A DNA stretch of 64,000 nt from Babesia bovis T2Bo (taxonomy: Eukaryota > Apicomplexa > Aconoidasida > Piroplasmida > Babesiidae): NCBI RefSeq assembly GCF_000165395.2, contig NW_026261571.1:582501-646500 (forward strand), written 5' to 3'. Shown here piece after piece: positions 11,356 through 22,909 of the stretch. Every line of letters begins with the position of its first letter. Positions within the stretch are counted from its first letter, which is position 1. Below the pieces are notes generated by a model. That model was given only the letters and a program-made list of their open reading frames with translations, was not told where the DNA came from and searched no databases. Position numbers and translations under genes: made by a program.

Positions 11356-14300
11356 GCTATCAAGGTGAGTCTAATGGCGCTGAAAAGAACAATGGCCCCC
11401 CAAAAGGGAGAGTCACAGAGTGCCTCAATGGACTATTCTCTCTGGTACAGGGACTAGGTGGTACTGCAGTGGTACGGACCTATATAGACCAGCTGGCACA
11501 GGTACTCAGTGCACTCGTTGGGTGGAGTAGGATAGATAAGTGTCCTGACAAGGGCACGTGCCAGAAGGGTGTCAATGGATATCAACATGGCACTAAAGAT
11601 GGCTGCAAGTATCTCAAGGATGTGGAGGAAAATAAGCCGTGCACAGACTGTGGGTGTATGAAATGGAATGTGTCCAGGCCGGACGACGAAGGAACACCAC
11701 TGGGCAGGAAGTGTACTAGGTGTAGTGATAGTGGTGATAGTGATTCAGGGTGTAAGTGTGGTACTAGTGGTGGTGGTAGTGCCTGTAGTCCTGACAAATG
11801 TCAATGCGCGTTAGCAGGCAAATGCTGCAAGTGTTGTTGTACGGGTTGTACGAAGTGTAAGAAGGAGTGTATATGTTACAAAGAGAACGCCAGCCTTGGT
11901 ATTTATGAACATAAGGAGAGCTATGTGTCAGCATATAAGGTGAAACTGGTACATGATGGGTATTTTGGTAGAGAATACCAGGTTTGGCCAAAGTGGTCTG
12001 ATAGAAACACAAGTAAAAAGCGAGCGTTGGGTGCCCGTATCTTACTAGGGTCAGTATGTCTCATCTGGAGTGGAATTACCTATATGTATTGGACTGGGAA
12101 GTACCATTCAAGTAGTCCCCGGTGGAACAACCACATCCTAGATGGTAGTGGTCTAGATGATGGTACCCTGTCCCAATGGCTACAGGCCCTAGGGTTTCCT
12201 AGGGGTATGATTAATAATAGTGGCCCTAGAAATAGGTGGGATGCTGTCATATGGGATGGGATTAGGGGTATGTTATATTTGGGATTCCCGGAAACTGGTA
12301 ATGGTGGTACTGCCCATGGCGGGGACTATGATGCTAATACATTCAGACAACCAGCTGGTATGAACTATGCAGGATACATACATACCGTAGACAGGGGTGC
12401 ATTTTGCAGCAACGCTACTGTCTTCAAGAATGGTGACGACTCTAGTACTACTGACACTAACACCCACAAATGTGGCGCCTTGTACAAGCTCTACATTCTA
12501 TCATGTGCCTATTTTACCGGGTTACAGAAAAAGACTACTGAGAGTACTACTAGTACTACCACTAACACTCCCAAGACCATCCGGGAAATCCTCTACTGGC
12601 TCAGTGCATTGCCCTATAGTCAGGCATATAAACAGATACTGGAGCATTCCAAAGGAATATTGGAAAGGGTAGCACCAGATGTCGGAGACAAAAAACAGCT
12701 TTCGTTCTACCAGACAGGCCGCTCAGCTCCCATTACAGTACATGAATACAACCTCTTTGCCCACTTCCAAGCAGTGACCCAGTACTGCCCCCTGGTACTC
12801 ATAGGTATCCAGGGTGGTCTCAAAGGCACTAACAGCACTGGTCCTGCCATTCACTCCCTGTACTCCAACTCTCACTTCTCCTTCACATATCCCACTGTGT
12901 CCATCCAAGCATACAACCAGGTGGTACACTACATTAGGGCTCTATTCTACCAGTTGTACTTCCTTAGGAAGCAATGTGCAGTTAAAGTGGCTCAAGGAGG
13001 AAAATGGCGTGAGTGTAGGTATGGGGATGGAGTGCTTGGGAAGGATGTGGTTAGCTGGATGTGCCTGGGGTGTGACCCCATGGAACATGATAGGAAAAAG
13101 AGGGTAGGGGAGTTGGAGAAGATATTGAATGGGGTGCCTAAGGGGAAATCAGGAGATCTTCCGGGGGCACTAAAAGATGTACTAGAGAAGATTGGTGAAG
13201 TGGTGGTACAATTGGGTAATGCCCAGGAGGCATTGGAAGGGAAGAAGACGGAGGCTATAGAGGGGGTGAAGAAGAAACTAGAGGGGGCTAAGACGGAACT
13301 GGGGAAGGCTAAGGGGGAACTAGAAACGGCGGTGAATGGGAAGGATGGGCTGAATGGGAAACTAGCGGAGGCTAAGAAGAAACTAGTGGCGCTGACGAAG
13401 GGTGGTGGTAGTGGAATACTAAAGGAGTTAGAGGGAGCACTAGGGGCGGCAAATAGTAATGATTTCGATCAGGGTAAGAACAAGATAAGTGAGGCTATCA
13501 ATGGAGTACGTGATGCATTGGAGGCATTGGAGAAGGGGGTCAAGGATCTGATAAAGAAAGAGGTGGATAATGACAAGTTTGCACTAGGTGTAATATTCGA
13601 TCCTGCAGTGGTTACCAACGAGGTAGAAAACGTCATACAACAAGGTGTTTCCCAAGAGTACACCACACTACTCAATGCCATCAACAATCTCCTTTCCATC
13701 TGCAACTCTCCCAAGTGCAGCGCATGTGACAAACACTCCACCAAGTGCGGCCAAAAAGCAGAGTCCACTATCTGTGAGAAATGCCTCCAACCCACTACCA
13801 CTGGTGTCCCATCCCCCCTCCAGGCATTCCTCGAGGACAGGTTACCAGGTTTTAGTTGTGATGTAGTACGAAACGATAACAGTGAACAGCCATACCCTCC
13901 CGCTGCATCCCACTTAGGACACTGTAATGGTTCCGGCCAGTGCTGCCCCTTGCCAATGGGTTTTAGAGGGCACTTCCAGGAAGGAATCACCCATACCGGC
14001 AAACGCCTTTATGGGATCCTCTACTTCTTTAGTAACGAGAACATGATGCAGTCGTGTGTTTATACACTAGTGAGAGTCACAGCAGCACTCAGTGCTACGA
14101 CACCACAGGTACTGGGTGATGTCTTTGGGTTCTTTAGGGGTGGTGTTGGAAATAAGGACAAGGGAATACCACCAAAGGGCGGTGATGAAAAGACGTGTGA
14201 TCACACAGGGAATCCCAGTGAGACATCTGAGGAGAACAAGACTAAATACTTTTGCGGCTGGTGTGCCTCTGGGTTACGGGATGAAGTAAAGAACATAGAG

Positions 14301-15146
14301 TGGATACCAAAAAAGGATGGTGATGGAGGGAAGTACAGAGGAAGTGTAGGTGAAGCACTAATAGGTATTAAGGGAGATAAAGGCACTGCTGCCGTCGCAT
14401 ATTCCGATGCTACTACCACCACTAGTAGCCTCTCAACACTCACTGAGAAGTGCCAGTACCTCTCCCCCCTAACAGGTGAACTCTATACAGTAGTCAGTGC
14501 CACTTTCGGTGGAACATACCTCTCATGGGTACTATATCTATCAGATGCACTTCATTCAGGACTAGAGTCACTGTCAGAGGCATTCCAACAGATTGAATGC
14601 CGGGGCTGTAAGGGACAATGTGACCCCAATAAGTGCAAGAAGGGTGAGCACGGACAAGGCAATGGCCTATGTGGATGCCAATCAATCGTATCATGTACCG
14701 GGGTACTACCGGTATTGTACAGACATGGGTTCAGCTACGGTAACCCATTCAATCTGGAGGGGTACCAACAGAAAGAGGAGGAGAAGGGAGATTATAGTAT
14801 AGAGAACACGAAGACTACTAAGCGGTGTCACGAGTTCCTAGACAGCCTGAACAAAGTACTAGAGGACAAGCAGGCCACCTCTCAGGACCACCCCCTCACC
14901 AATCTCCTCTCCCAGGTCGGCAAGCTCCAATACGACATACGGCTCCCCTGGATATTTGTTCTGACCCTGGCCTGGCTAGTGGCGGTACTCTACCTTGCCT
15001 TTGGTGCCATATGGCCACTGGACTGGGCACATATGAGGTCGCATTGGTTACGGGGTGGAGAACACCAGTGGCAGTGTATGTGGTATAAGGTGATGACGGG
15101 GAGGAAGGGGGTGGAGCTGATGGAGTATTTTGGAAAGAGAGTTTAG
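10993..15146 (+). CDS. ves1: VESA1-type variant surface antigen, intact two-exon gene (1,307 aa)
   Basis: Exons 10993..11125 and 11356..15146; the 230-nt intron has donor GTGAGT and acceptor TATAG, and phase is kept. Exon 1 opens 'MSAPGTSTWPYNSLTTPPTN'; the shared 'PTNLKEAIDWVLRVTG' block matches the divergent partner. The order is again Cys-rich domain with 'GKCCKCCCTGCTKCK', conserved domains, coiled-coil-like Lys/Glu region, second Cys-rich block, a single membrane segment ('FVLTLAWLVAVLYLAFG'), 'WPLDW', and a short tail ending 'GVELMEYFGKRV'. Long stretches are nearly identical to the minus gene and to 1-2112, while others differ sharply, as expected from the segmental gene conversion described for ves genes. 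Both members of the pair carry the Cys/Lys cluster, so both look alpha-type rather than an alpha/beta pair. Confidence 0.9.
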
Positions 15147-16282
15147 AGACAGTGTTCTACTATGATCGCCATCTAGAGTGTCGTAGAGTAGTGTGGGAGC
15201 TCAATTAGCGTTGTTTATAGTGCGGTCACTCTTGGAGTAGTCACAGTGACATTAGATGCTGTCCCAGTGGTACATTAGTGGGTACCACCATTCTAGGGTT
15301 TAGCAATACCCATAGCACAGGATAACATCTTTGGTCACCGCAGTTGTTAGTGTCCAAACAATGGATAACACTTGTTGATACCGATATTGCCAAAGTGGAG
15401 TGTAGAATTATATACACGAGTGCCATCGACTGTAGTTAGTGACATATGTAGGCCACATGGCTTCTGTCGGGTACAATGGCTAATATGGGTCATTAGAAAC
15501 TACAAAATTTTGATGTAACTCTATGTGCTAACATATAGATTCTAGCGTCACTGTGGTACCCATTGGATGCTTGTGTCATGCGATAACCTTTAGGTGTCCA
15601 TATGAATACAGACTTCGGCTCTGTTCCTGGCCTACGTGTTACCAGAATCTATCAATGGATGTTAACAGTGATCTGTATTAAACGTAGTGAGATACATGGC
15701 GTCAGGGGTAACATTCAAGGTAATGAAACCCTAGATGGTGGGAATATAGCTAGTGACATGAACAAAAAAGTGGTACCCAGGCATCCGTCATAAATGCATC
15801 TATACTCGAAGTACTTGGCTATGTCATTGAACATTGGTATCTGCAATGTGTGGATGCTGATAATTCTCATTACTGCGTTACTCTGATATGGGTCTATTCT
15901 CTCGAGAATCTGGTAATCACATCCCGAGATTAGGTCCCAACAAAGTATTGAGATTAATCAAGCTTAGTCTGGAGCTCAGTTACTAGATAGATTCATGTGT
16001 TTGTGCCGCTAGTATTGATAGAAGATCAGTCATGGACGTAGATCCACATTGTCTACATCTGTAGTTAAGTAGTAATATATGTAATACACCGCCCTGTTTT
16101 ATTCAGTGTCAATGAGACACCACATAACCTAGCAGCAATGATATACGAGCAACTATTGTAGAGATGTATATTCTTGAATAATTCTCCTCGCATGTACCAT
16201 GAATTGGAATAGTACTATGGATAGGGCATGACAACAAGTATTGCTGGTCAACCAAGATTCTCATTCTATTGACTACACCAAG
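15147..16282. other. Spacer between VESA1 and SmORF, no gene seen
   Basis: No gene recognised. Short open frames (for example near 15602-15793) lack family similarity. The last ~200 bp resemble the proximal 5' flank of the SmORF at 18317 ('ttcagtgtcaatgagacacc' near 16100) and probably hold the promoter. Confidence 0.4.
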
Positions 16283-17461
16283 ATGGTAGCCTTCAAGATG
16301 TTATGGAAGCTCTGTGTAGTTGTGGCCTTTGGGCTGTCTGCCACTGTCACATCTACTGAGGTAGCCCAGGAGAAACCCAAGAAGAAATCATTAGACAGCG
16401 CACTTTCCAGCAAGGAGGACGAACCTGCGGTTGCAACCCAAGAAGCAACGGAGCCACAGAATACCGATACTGAAGAAAACACTGAGACGGTAGATCCACC
16501 CATGTTCTCTTTTGAATGGTTTCTCTTACCTAAGCCTGAAAACAGAGGACAACTTCGTGGCAAGTTGCCGTGGAATTTGGCCATTGCTGTGCCAAAGGAC
16601 TACAATAAGTCAATAGTGCCCGCTACGGAAAAACGTATTAGGAAGTTTTTCTCATTGGGTGACGTTGAATGGTATCTTTTACCCAATCCTATAAACAGAG
16701 CTGCGCTGCGTTATTCTTTACCAAGGCATTTGGGATTAGCTGTGCCAAAGGATTGCAACAAACCGATATCAGCCATATTGGAGAAACACATTAGGGACTA
16801 TTTCTCATTAAAAGATGGGCTAATGACGCTAGAGCAATCCATGTTTTCTGTGGAATGGCTTCTGTTACCCAATAAGGAAAGCAGAGCTGCCTTACGTTAT
16901 GTATTGCCATGGAATTTGGCAAAAGATGTACCAATGAACTGTGAAAAACCTATAGGGCCCGAAATGGAAGAACGTATTAGGGAGCATTTCCTACTGAAAG
17001 GTGGGCTAGAAAATAACGAAACTGATACTGAACCTCATGAGGTATCGGACCTAGAGAATACCGACAATGAAGTACAGATGGATACGCAAGACTTGCCCAG
17101 GTTTTCTGTTAAATGGCTTCTGTTACCCAAGCCTGAAAACAGAACTGCGCTACGTTATTTGCTACCACTAAGTTTAGCCAGAAGAGTTCCAGAGGACTAT
17201 AATGAACCAATAGCGCCTTTAGTTGAAAAAGACATTAGGAAGCATTTTACGCTATATACCGTTGGATGGTATCTGTTACCCAAGCCTGAAAGCAGATCTG
17301 CCTTACGTCATTCGTTACCAAAGGATTTGGCCAGAATGGTTCCAGAGGACTGTAATGAACCAATAGACCCCGAATTGGAGCAAGACATTAAAACGTTTTT
17401 CTCCTTCAGTGCTCAAAAGCAGAGATTTTTGCGTCTACATTCATATTTCCACGGGATTTAA
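16283..17461 (+). CDS. SmORF protein, five-module (392 aa)
   Basis: The ATG at 16283 is preferred over an earlier in-frame ATG because it starts the signal peptide directly ('MVAFKMLWKLCVVVAFGLSA'), followed by 'TEVAQEKPKK'. After an acidic linker come five modules at about residues 75-125, 127-176, 188-237, 273-324 and 325-375. Each has an aromatic-W core, LLP, NR or SR, LP, VP plus D/N-C/Y, and a closing I-R segment. A second acidic linker (about 240-270) precedes modules four and five and resembles the linker of single-module SmORFs. It is secreted by prediction, with unknown function. It is far longer than the typical small family member because of module expansion. Confidence 0.85.
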   Translation: MVAFKMLWKLCVVVAFGLSATVTSTEVAQEKPKKKSLDSALSSKEDEPAVATQEATEPQNTDTEENTETVDPPMFSFEWFLLPKPENRGQLRGKLPWNLAIAVPKDYNKSIVPATEKRIRKFFSLGDVEWYLLPNPINRAALRYSLPRHLGLAVPKDCNKPISAILEKHIRDYFSLKDGLMTLEQSMFSVEWLLLPNKESRAALRYVLPWNLAKDVPMNCEKPIGPEMEERIREHFLLKGGLENNETDTEPHEVSDLENTDNEVQMDTQDLPRFSVKWLLLPKPENRTALRYLLPLSLARRVPEDYNEPIAPLVEKDIRKHFTLYTVGWYLLPKPESRSALRHSLPKDLARMVPEDCNEPIDPELEQDIKTFFSFSAQKQRFLRLHSYFHGI

Positions 17462-17547
17462 ATTACCAATCTTGAAATATTTTGATGAAAACGAATATAA
17501 CCTAATATTATGGTCATTAGACTTAGGTAGTTAACTGTAGTACTTAT

Positions 17548-18104
17548 GACACCGTTAGTATACAGCACATAGACATAGTCGCTAACCATTACATCTCTCG
17601 TCCTTGTCAGGGGTACACCTCCTGATAGTGACATGATAACCTATACTTTAATGTGAATCGGGACGTTGAAGTGTTAATGATAGCCCTATTTAAAAGTGCT
17701 CTCTAGTAAGCAGCGTTACCACAGCATGCATGATGGCATCTCTATACATTCACCATGGCTACAGAAGATATCATTGTGGCAACATTGCTCATAGGTTGAC
17801 ATCTCATTATATTGTTACTGATAACGTTATGAAATGCAAATGAACACATAATACTTGATACATCTATCTTGGAATATCTTTCCATAGTGGACAACAGCAC
17901 ATCTTAAGTGCCTACGACACTGTACTGGTATATGTATTATAGTATGTCATGATCAAAAAGGGACTATAGTACTCGGTAAGGTAGCAACTGGTCTATCATG
18001 TCATTGGGGCTTTAGAGATTGTGAGACTCATGTCATGGATAGTGTCACATATCGTGATAATTAATTGAATAGGCCATTGGTCAGTACTATTCTGTAAAGC
18101 ACAT
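17548..18104 (+). repeat. 557-bp perfect direct repeat, copy 1
   Basis: Identical by eye to 18829-19385, with a constant offset of 1,281 at every checkpoint, so no indels. It starts just after the 3' flank of the SmORF at 16283 and ends 212 bp before the ATG of the SmORF at 18317. It contains the conserved SmORF upstream flank. The rest of the 17462-18316 spacer has no gene. Confidence 0.9.
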
Positions 18105-18316
18105 TTAATGATAGCTATTTGTTCAGTGCCTGTCAATGAGAGAACCTAACAGCGTCATTTCACATTTATATTATACAGTACTCCGAATAGTCGCATTGAA
18201 ACGTATCCCTCAATTACTTGCCACTTTTACTATGCATGGGGGGCATAACAACAGCCATATGTCCTCAATTAAGAATTTCACTGTGTACTGACTACAACAA
18301 AGTGCTAGCCTTCAAC

Positions 18317-18688
18317 ATGTTATGGAAACTCTGTGTATTGGTAGCCTTCGGGCTCTCTGACACTGTCACTGCTACTGATGTAGCCAAGGACCAACCCAAG
18401 AAGGAATCATTGGTAAGCAGGTTCTTCGGTAAGGGAGAACAACGTGCCACTGAACCTCAACAGGTATCGGATCCACCAAAATACTCTGTTGAATGGTATC
18501 TGTTACCCGAGCCGGAAAGCAGAAAAGAACTTCGTGAAGAGTTGCCGTATCATTTTCTCCTTGCTGTACCAGAAGACTGTAATCAACCTATATTGCCTGT
18601 AGTGGAAAAACGTATTAGAAAGTTTTTATCAATGACTCCCCAAAATAAAAGATTATACCGTATATGTTCAACTTACAAGAGTATCTAA
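18317..18688 (+). CDS. SmORF protein, single-module (123 aa)
   Basis: The chosen ATG starts 'MLWKLCVLVAFGLSDTVTA', a signal peptide matching the other SmORFs. The codon where the 16283 gene has its first ATG is GTG here. An in-frame ATG at 18233 would add non-conserved residues. After 'TDVAKDQPKKESLVSRFFGK' there is one family module (EWYLLPEPESR, LPYHF, VPEDCNQPI, IRKFLS) and a short basic tail. The gene sits between the two copies of the 557-bp repeat, and its 3' flank shares 'tttgatgaaaacgaa' with that of the SmORF upstream. Confidence 0.8.
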   Translation: MLWKLCVLVAFGLSDTVTATDVAKDQPKKESLVSRFFGKGEQRATEPQQVSDPPKYSVEWYLLPEPESRKELREELPYHFLLAVPEDCNQPILPVVEKRIRKFLSMTPQNKRLYRICSTYKSI

Positions 18689-18828
18689 ATCATCAAATTT
18701 GTAATACTTTGATGAAAACGAAGTTTTCATAATGTAATAGTACAATCTCATTAGTAGAAGGCTGCATCTCTACATATTTCATACTCTATTGTCCTCTATA
18801 GTTGTGTGTGAATAGCGATAATTCCTTC

Positions 18829-19385
18829 GACACCGTTAGTATACAGCACATAGACATAGTCGCTAACCATTACATCTCTCGTCCTTGTCAGGGGTACACC
18901 TCCTGATAGTGACATGATAACCTATACTTTAATGTGAATCGGGACGTTGAAGTGTTAATGATAGCCCTATTTAAAAGTGCTCTCTAGTAAGCAGCGTTAC
19001 CACAGCATGCATGATGGCATCTCTATACATTCACCATGGCTACAGAAGATATCATTGTGGCAACATTGCTCATAGGTTGACATCTCATTATATTGTTACT
19101 GATAACGTTATGAAATGCAAATGAACACATAATACTTGATACATCTATCTTGGAATATCTTTCCATAGTGGACAACAGCACATCTTAAGTGCCTACGACA
19201 CTGTACTGGTATATGTATTATAGTATGTCATGATCAAAAAGGGACTATAGTACTCGGTAAGGTAGCAACTGGTCTATCATGTCATTGGGGCTTTAGAGAT
19301 TGTGAGACTCATGTCATGGATAGTGTCACATATCGTGATAATTAATTGAATAGGCCATTGGTCAGTACTATTCTGTAAAGCACAT
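18829..19385 (+). repeat. 557-bp perfect direct repeat, copy 2
   Basis: Exact copy of 17548-18104. It follows the 3' flank of the SmORF at 18317. Its right end falls inside the ATG of the VESA1 anchor fragment at 19384, where copy 1 continues into SmORF-proximal sequence. Perfect identity in non-coding DNA points to a recent duplication or gene conversion. Confidence 0.9.
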
Positions 19386-19620
19386 GTCATGCGGACTGCT
19401 TAGTTTGTTGTTTCTAGTAGTATGGGCCATAGCCGTATTCCACCTTGCATTTGGTGCCATATGGCCACTGGATTGGACACATATGAGGTCACATTGTAGG
19501 GGATGGTTCAGGAAGGGTAGTCTGAGTCCATGGGAGATCTTGATGGTGGGTAAGAAGAAGGGAAGGGGGATACTAGAGTTTTTTGGTGGGAGGTATCTGA
19601 CCAAAGGTGCTATACAATAG
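19384..19620 (+). pseudogene. VESA1 C-terminal membrane-anchor fragment (78 aa)
   Basis: The translation begins with a hydrophobic stretch ('LSLLFLVVWAIAVFHLAFG') and runs into 'AIWPLDWTHMRSHC', the membrane segment and flanking signature of the intact VESA1 proteins. A basic tail with 'ILEFFGGRYL' is comparable with 'VELMEYFGKRV'. The whole ectodomain is missing. An ATG sits at the start, directly at the edge of the duplicated SmORF flank, so a short membrane peptide could be made from a SmORF-type promoter. More likely it is a recombination relic marking the end of the multigene cluster. Confidence 0.75.
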
Positions 19621-20425
19621 GATCTAAATTTTGGAAAGTGATACCTTCTGTTGATGTGGACATACAACGTTGGAAATGGAGTTTAGGTGGATCAATTGTA
19701 ATGAACATTAATCGTTAGCAATTCATCACCTATATATCGCTGCAAACACTATTTTGTCTACTCATATTCGGCATTACGTTTTGTATGAAAGAATAAAATG
19801 CATTAGGGTTGACCATCAATTCGAAGACTGCATTATAGCGTTGGCTTGTTTGTCGTTTTGATATTTTGAAATGACATGACTTTATCATAGATTCCTGAAT
19901 TAATCAGCTATATTATGGTCTTTATATTTCCAGGAGTATTTCGGTACTCTACTCATCATGGCCTGTAACATATTACTTGAAGACCACATATGTCTCATTC
20001 GCTGTATATCCATGACAACAATAATGAAATATGAGTTTAAACAAGCGAATTTTATAGATCGTTAACAATTTACTTAATTGATAACGTTCAGTGCCATCTT
20101 GACTGTTGTAGGTTCCCCCTATGATATAATAACAGGATATATGTCGATTTTGAGAAGGTACAATAGACATGCCACTAAAATGGATATGAAGAGTATATAT
20201 ATATCCAAACATCACATACGCCATTTAGATTATCGGGATGTGCTATTATCATAGGTTATAAGTTTATATTAGGCGGTATCTTGCAGTAACCCAAGTGATT
20301 CCAATTACCTGCATCATACCAAAGGTGAGACCTGTTCACACATAAGATTATTGCGATATCCATTCAAGTGACATAATCGAGGTAAATGGACGTTAACCAT
20401 AGCGCAGCAAATTGCGGAAACCACT
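19621..20425. other. Boundary spacer, no gene seen
   Basis: AT-rich sequence between the variant-gene cluster and the first core gene. Open frames here are short, lack family motifs and look random. Confidence 0.4.
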
Positions 20426-21644
20426 TCAAAGACTTGAGAGAGATTCCCACGATTCGTTTGAAAGTGTGATAGTGTTGCAAACTGATTCGATTTCATCATG
20501 GATTACCTCAATGGTGGATAGCTTCACAGCCGGCAGGGGGGGGCATGGTTTCCAATTTGGCGACATCGCAGCATGGTGCCAACTAAAATCGGTTACTGTT
20601 ATATTACCATCACCGTGCCATGGCGATATACCTGAAATCTGCGACAGATGTACAAAATTTATGTTATAGATACCTTTGCATCGTGCTCTTGATCAGGGTA
20701 ATTGATATGGTTCTTCGCAACAGTGATACCTTTGCTTCTGAAAGTCAAATGTATATAACAAAGGAAAAACAAACCTTTCAATAATAGGTGGTGTTACAGT
20801 GTTAACGAAAAATTTCACGCCTATAGAGTCTGCTATTCTCAGCTGTCGGCAAGAGACAATGACCCTCGAGGACTCTATCCACTCCGAAATCACAGAAGAG
20901 CTTGCAACCCCAATCCTATAAACAGTCAGCCGGTATTATATTCGCCTTACCATACAATGCTATCTTTTACGTTGCATAGATAAGCTGTCTCGATTCTGCC
21001 CATCAGCACTATTCGGCATCTTTCCTTAGAACTGTTACAACTAAGTCAGTTTATTACTTACCACATTTTTTACAATAACACTACCTACATGTTCCAATGT
21101 AACATTATCACGAACGACGTCAATTCCTTTGACCATAGTTATATAGAGGGTGCCATTTTGTAGCCTTATTCCGGGTTGATAATTACAATGGTTTATATTT
21201 GTCGCTTCATCTTGCGGTGCTGCAGATTGTTCCATATTACACTCCTTATCTGTAATCCTAGTCCTTACGGAGCGGAACGTGAAAGACTTGTTGCTGCCTC
21301 CTGTATATTCAGACGCTTTTAGTTTCGTCAAAGCATTTTGTAACATCTGTGTAACATGTAAAATCGTACTTATCAATGGAAAGTATCGTCATGTCACATT
21401 TGCAATCAGAGTTCGTGCGACCAGGACATTAATATCAATAACACAAACAGACCTTATATACAGCAGGGTCGTTAGTATTTGACGAAACATAATCCCTCAG
21501 TCTATGCATAATTTCGTGTTTTAATACCTGGGATTCCTCCGTCGATGAGCATTTACGAGCGCGTTCATATATTACTTCCGCATCTATCAGGCCTTGTTTT
21601 GACCCTTGAGATGTACACATCACACATGGATTGCTAAATGCCAT
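20426..21644 (-). CDS. TBCC: Tubulin-folding cofactor C (TBCC), six exons (322 aa)
   Basis: Proposed exons: complement of 21453-21644, 21062-21346, 20951-21024, 20775-20915, 20674-20737, 20426-20638. Introns 2-5 are 35-37 nt and phases agree; the first junction (106-nt intron, GTCTGT donor) is least certain. TBCC acts in the cytosol with cofactors D and E to stimulate GTP hydrolysis by beta-tubulin and release the folded heterodimer. The C-terminal half is a beta-helical C-CAP domain: 'GTLYITMVKGIDVVRDN', 'IVLMGRIETAYLCNV', 'VIVSCRQLRIADS' (the QLR arginine, about residue 209, is the catalytic arginine finger of the family), 'PIIER', and 'DFSWHHAAMSPNW' near the end. The N-terminal 150 residues are helical, as usual. 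Length is slightly below the human protein. Confidence 0.85.
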
Positions 21645-21965
21645 AGTGCATTTCCTTTGAAATGTTTTTACTTATTAACATCCTATCCGTACTATCCACC
21701 AATCAACTATTTTGGTTCATCGGTGCTGTATCCTCAAGGGAACCATTAAGTTATATTTCAAACAACATTCTACGTTTATCACGCACATATAAGTTTCTAT
21801 CTATCCGTGAGCATCACAAATTTCATTATATATCCATTTATATCCGTTAATTTGTACTGTGTATTTAATCGTGAGGACTGTGACGCTCTACACAGCACCA
21901 TCTGTTCGTTTCCCCTGTTGTTACACTACAGTGCGAAAATTATACTGCGTATACACACTTGCAAA

Positions 21966-22659
21966 ATGGCATGCTTAAGGATAGCACTTGCCGTGTCTAC
22001 GCTGGTTACTGCAGGGGTTACACTGGCTATGCAAATAACTTTGGAAGGCCAGGAGACACGTTGCTTTATTGCTGGAGCCAACAACCGCGAAAAGATTACT
22101 GGGTAAGCCGCACATTCTTTTATATTATACAATATAACAGTTCCGTCGAGTCTTTACCAGAGGAGAATGCCGCGCGTCCGTTGCTCTATAAGGTTGCAGG
22201 ACCAACTTCGGAGCCTGTAGGCCTCCCCCTTTACATTGTAACCAACAACCAATTTGAGCACATAGTAAGTTTTGTTTCGATCATTTTAAGCTCTATTTAT
22301 AGGTGGAGGAAACTGGCCACTATGCCTTTTGCATTACCAACACTTCTACCAAGTCGAATACGTTTTTATTTAACTATCGTGTTGAGACTGGCTTTAACAA
22401 AGATCTGTCATCATTATCTACCATTGAAGACGCCAATAGCGTATTGAAATTTGCAGAGCAGTTGTTGGAGAATACTCACATCATTGTGGATCGCACAGAG
22501 ACTTACAGTTCTCGAGAGGCCTTATATTCGGAGATATTGGATTATATGAACACTCGCATCATCCGTTGGTCAACTTGTCAGATGATTTTTTTGATCTGCA
22601 TCTGCTTCTTTCAGATATATTACATTAGCTCATTCTTTGAGGTAAAGAGCTTTGTGTGA
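21966..22659 (+). CDS. p24/EMP24-GP25L family cargo receptor, three exons (205 aa)
   Basis: Exons 21966-22102, 22141-22264 and 22303-22659; both introns are 38 nt and phases agree. p24 proteins cycle between ER and Golgi in COPII and COPI vesicles as cargo receptors. Visible here: a signal peptide ('ALAVSTLVTAGVTLA'), a GOLD-domain pair of cysteines ('ETRCFIAG' and 'GHYAFCITN'), a coiled-coil region with 'RTETYSSREALYSEILDYMN', then 'RIIRWSTCQMIFLICICFFQ' leading into the membrane span and a short tail 'SFFEVKSFV' with the family's FF motif. Length is normal. It is divergent from TBCC with about 320 bp between starts. Confidence 0.88.
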
Positions 22660-22909
22660 TGATCGGGTAAGCATACTAATCCTTACTTTGATTACGTTTT
22701 AACGTATTAGATGAGGTATAATCTGGTCGTTTCATCGGTTGAAATTTGTTTAGACATTGTTAAATCATTATTTGTGCTGTTTTGTCCGTTTGATCAGTAT
22801 TCGGCACTGCATCACTGATGACCTAGTTACGTCGTACTTTTGTTTAGACAATATTTGTTATTACCAAGAGGTAATAATGTAGTAACCTTTGTAAAACAAA
22901 GCAGGGTTC

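Noticed and set aside
20412..20669. Plus-strand 85-codon frame
   Set aside because: Antisense of the last TBCC exon, which contains the family's 'SPNW' motif.
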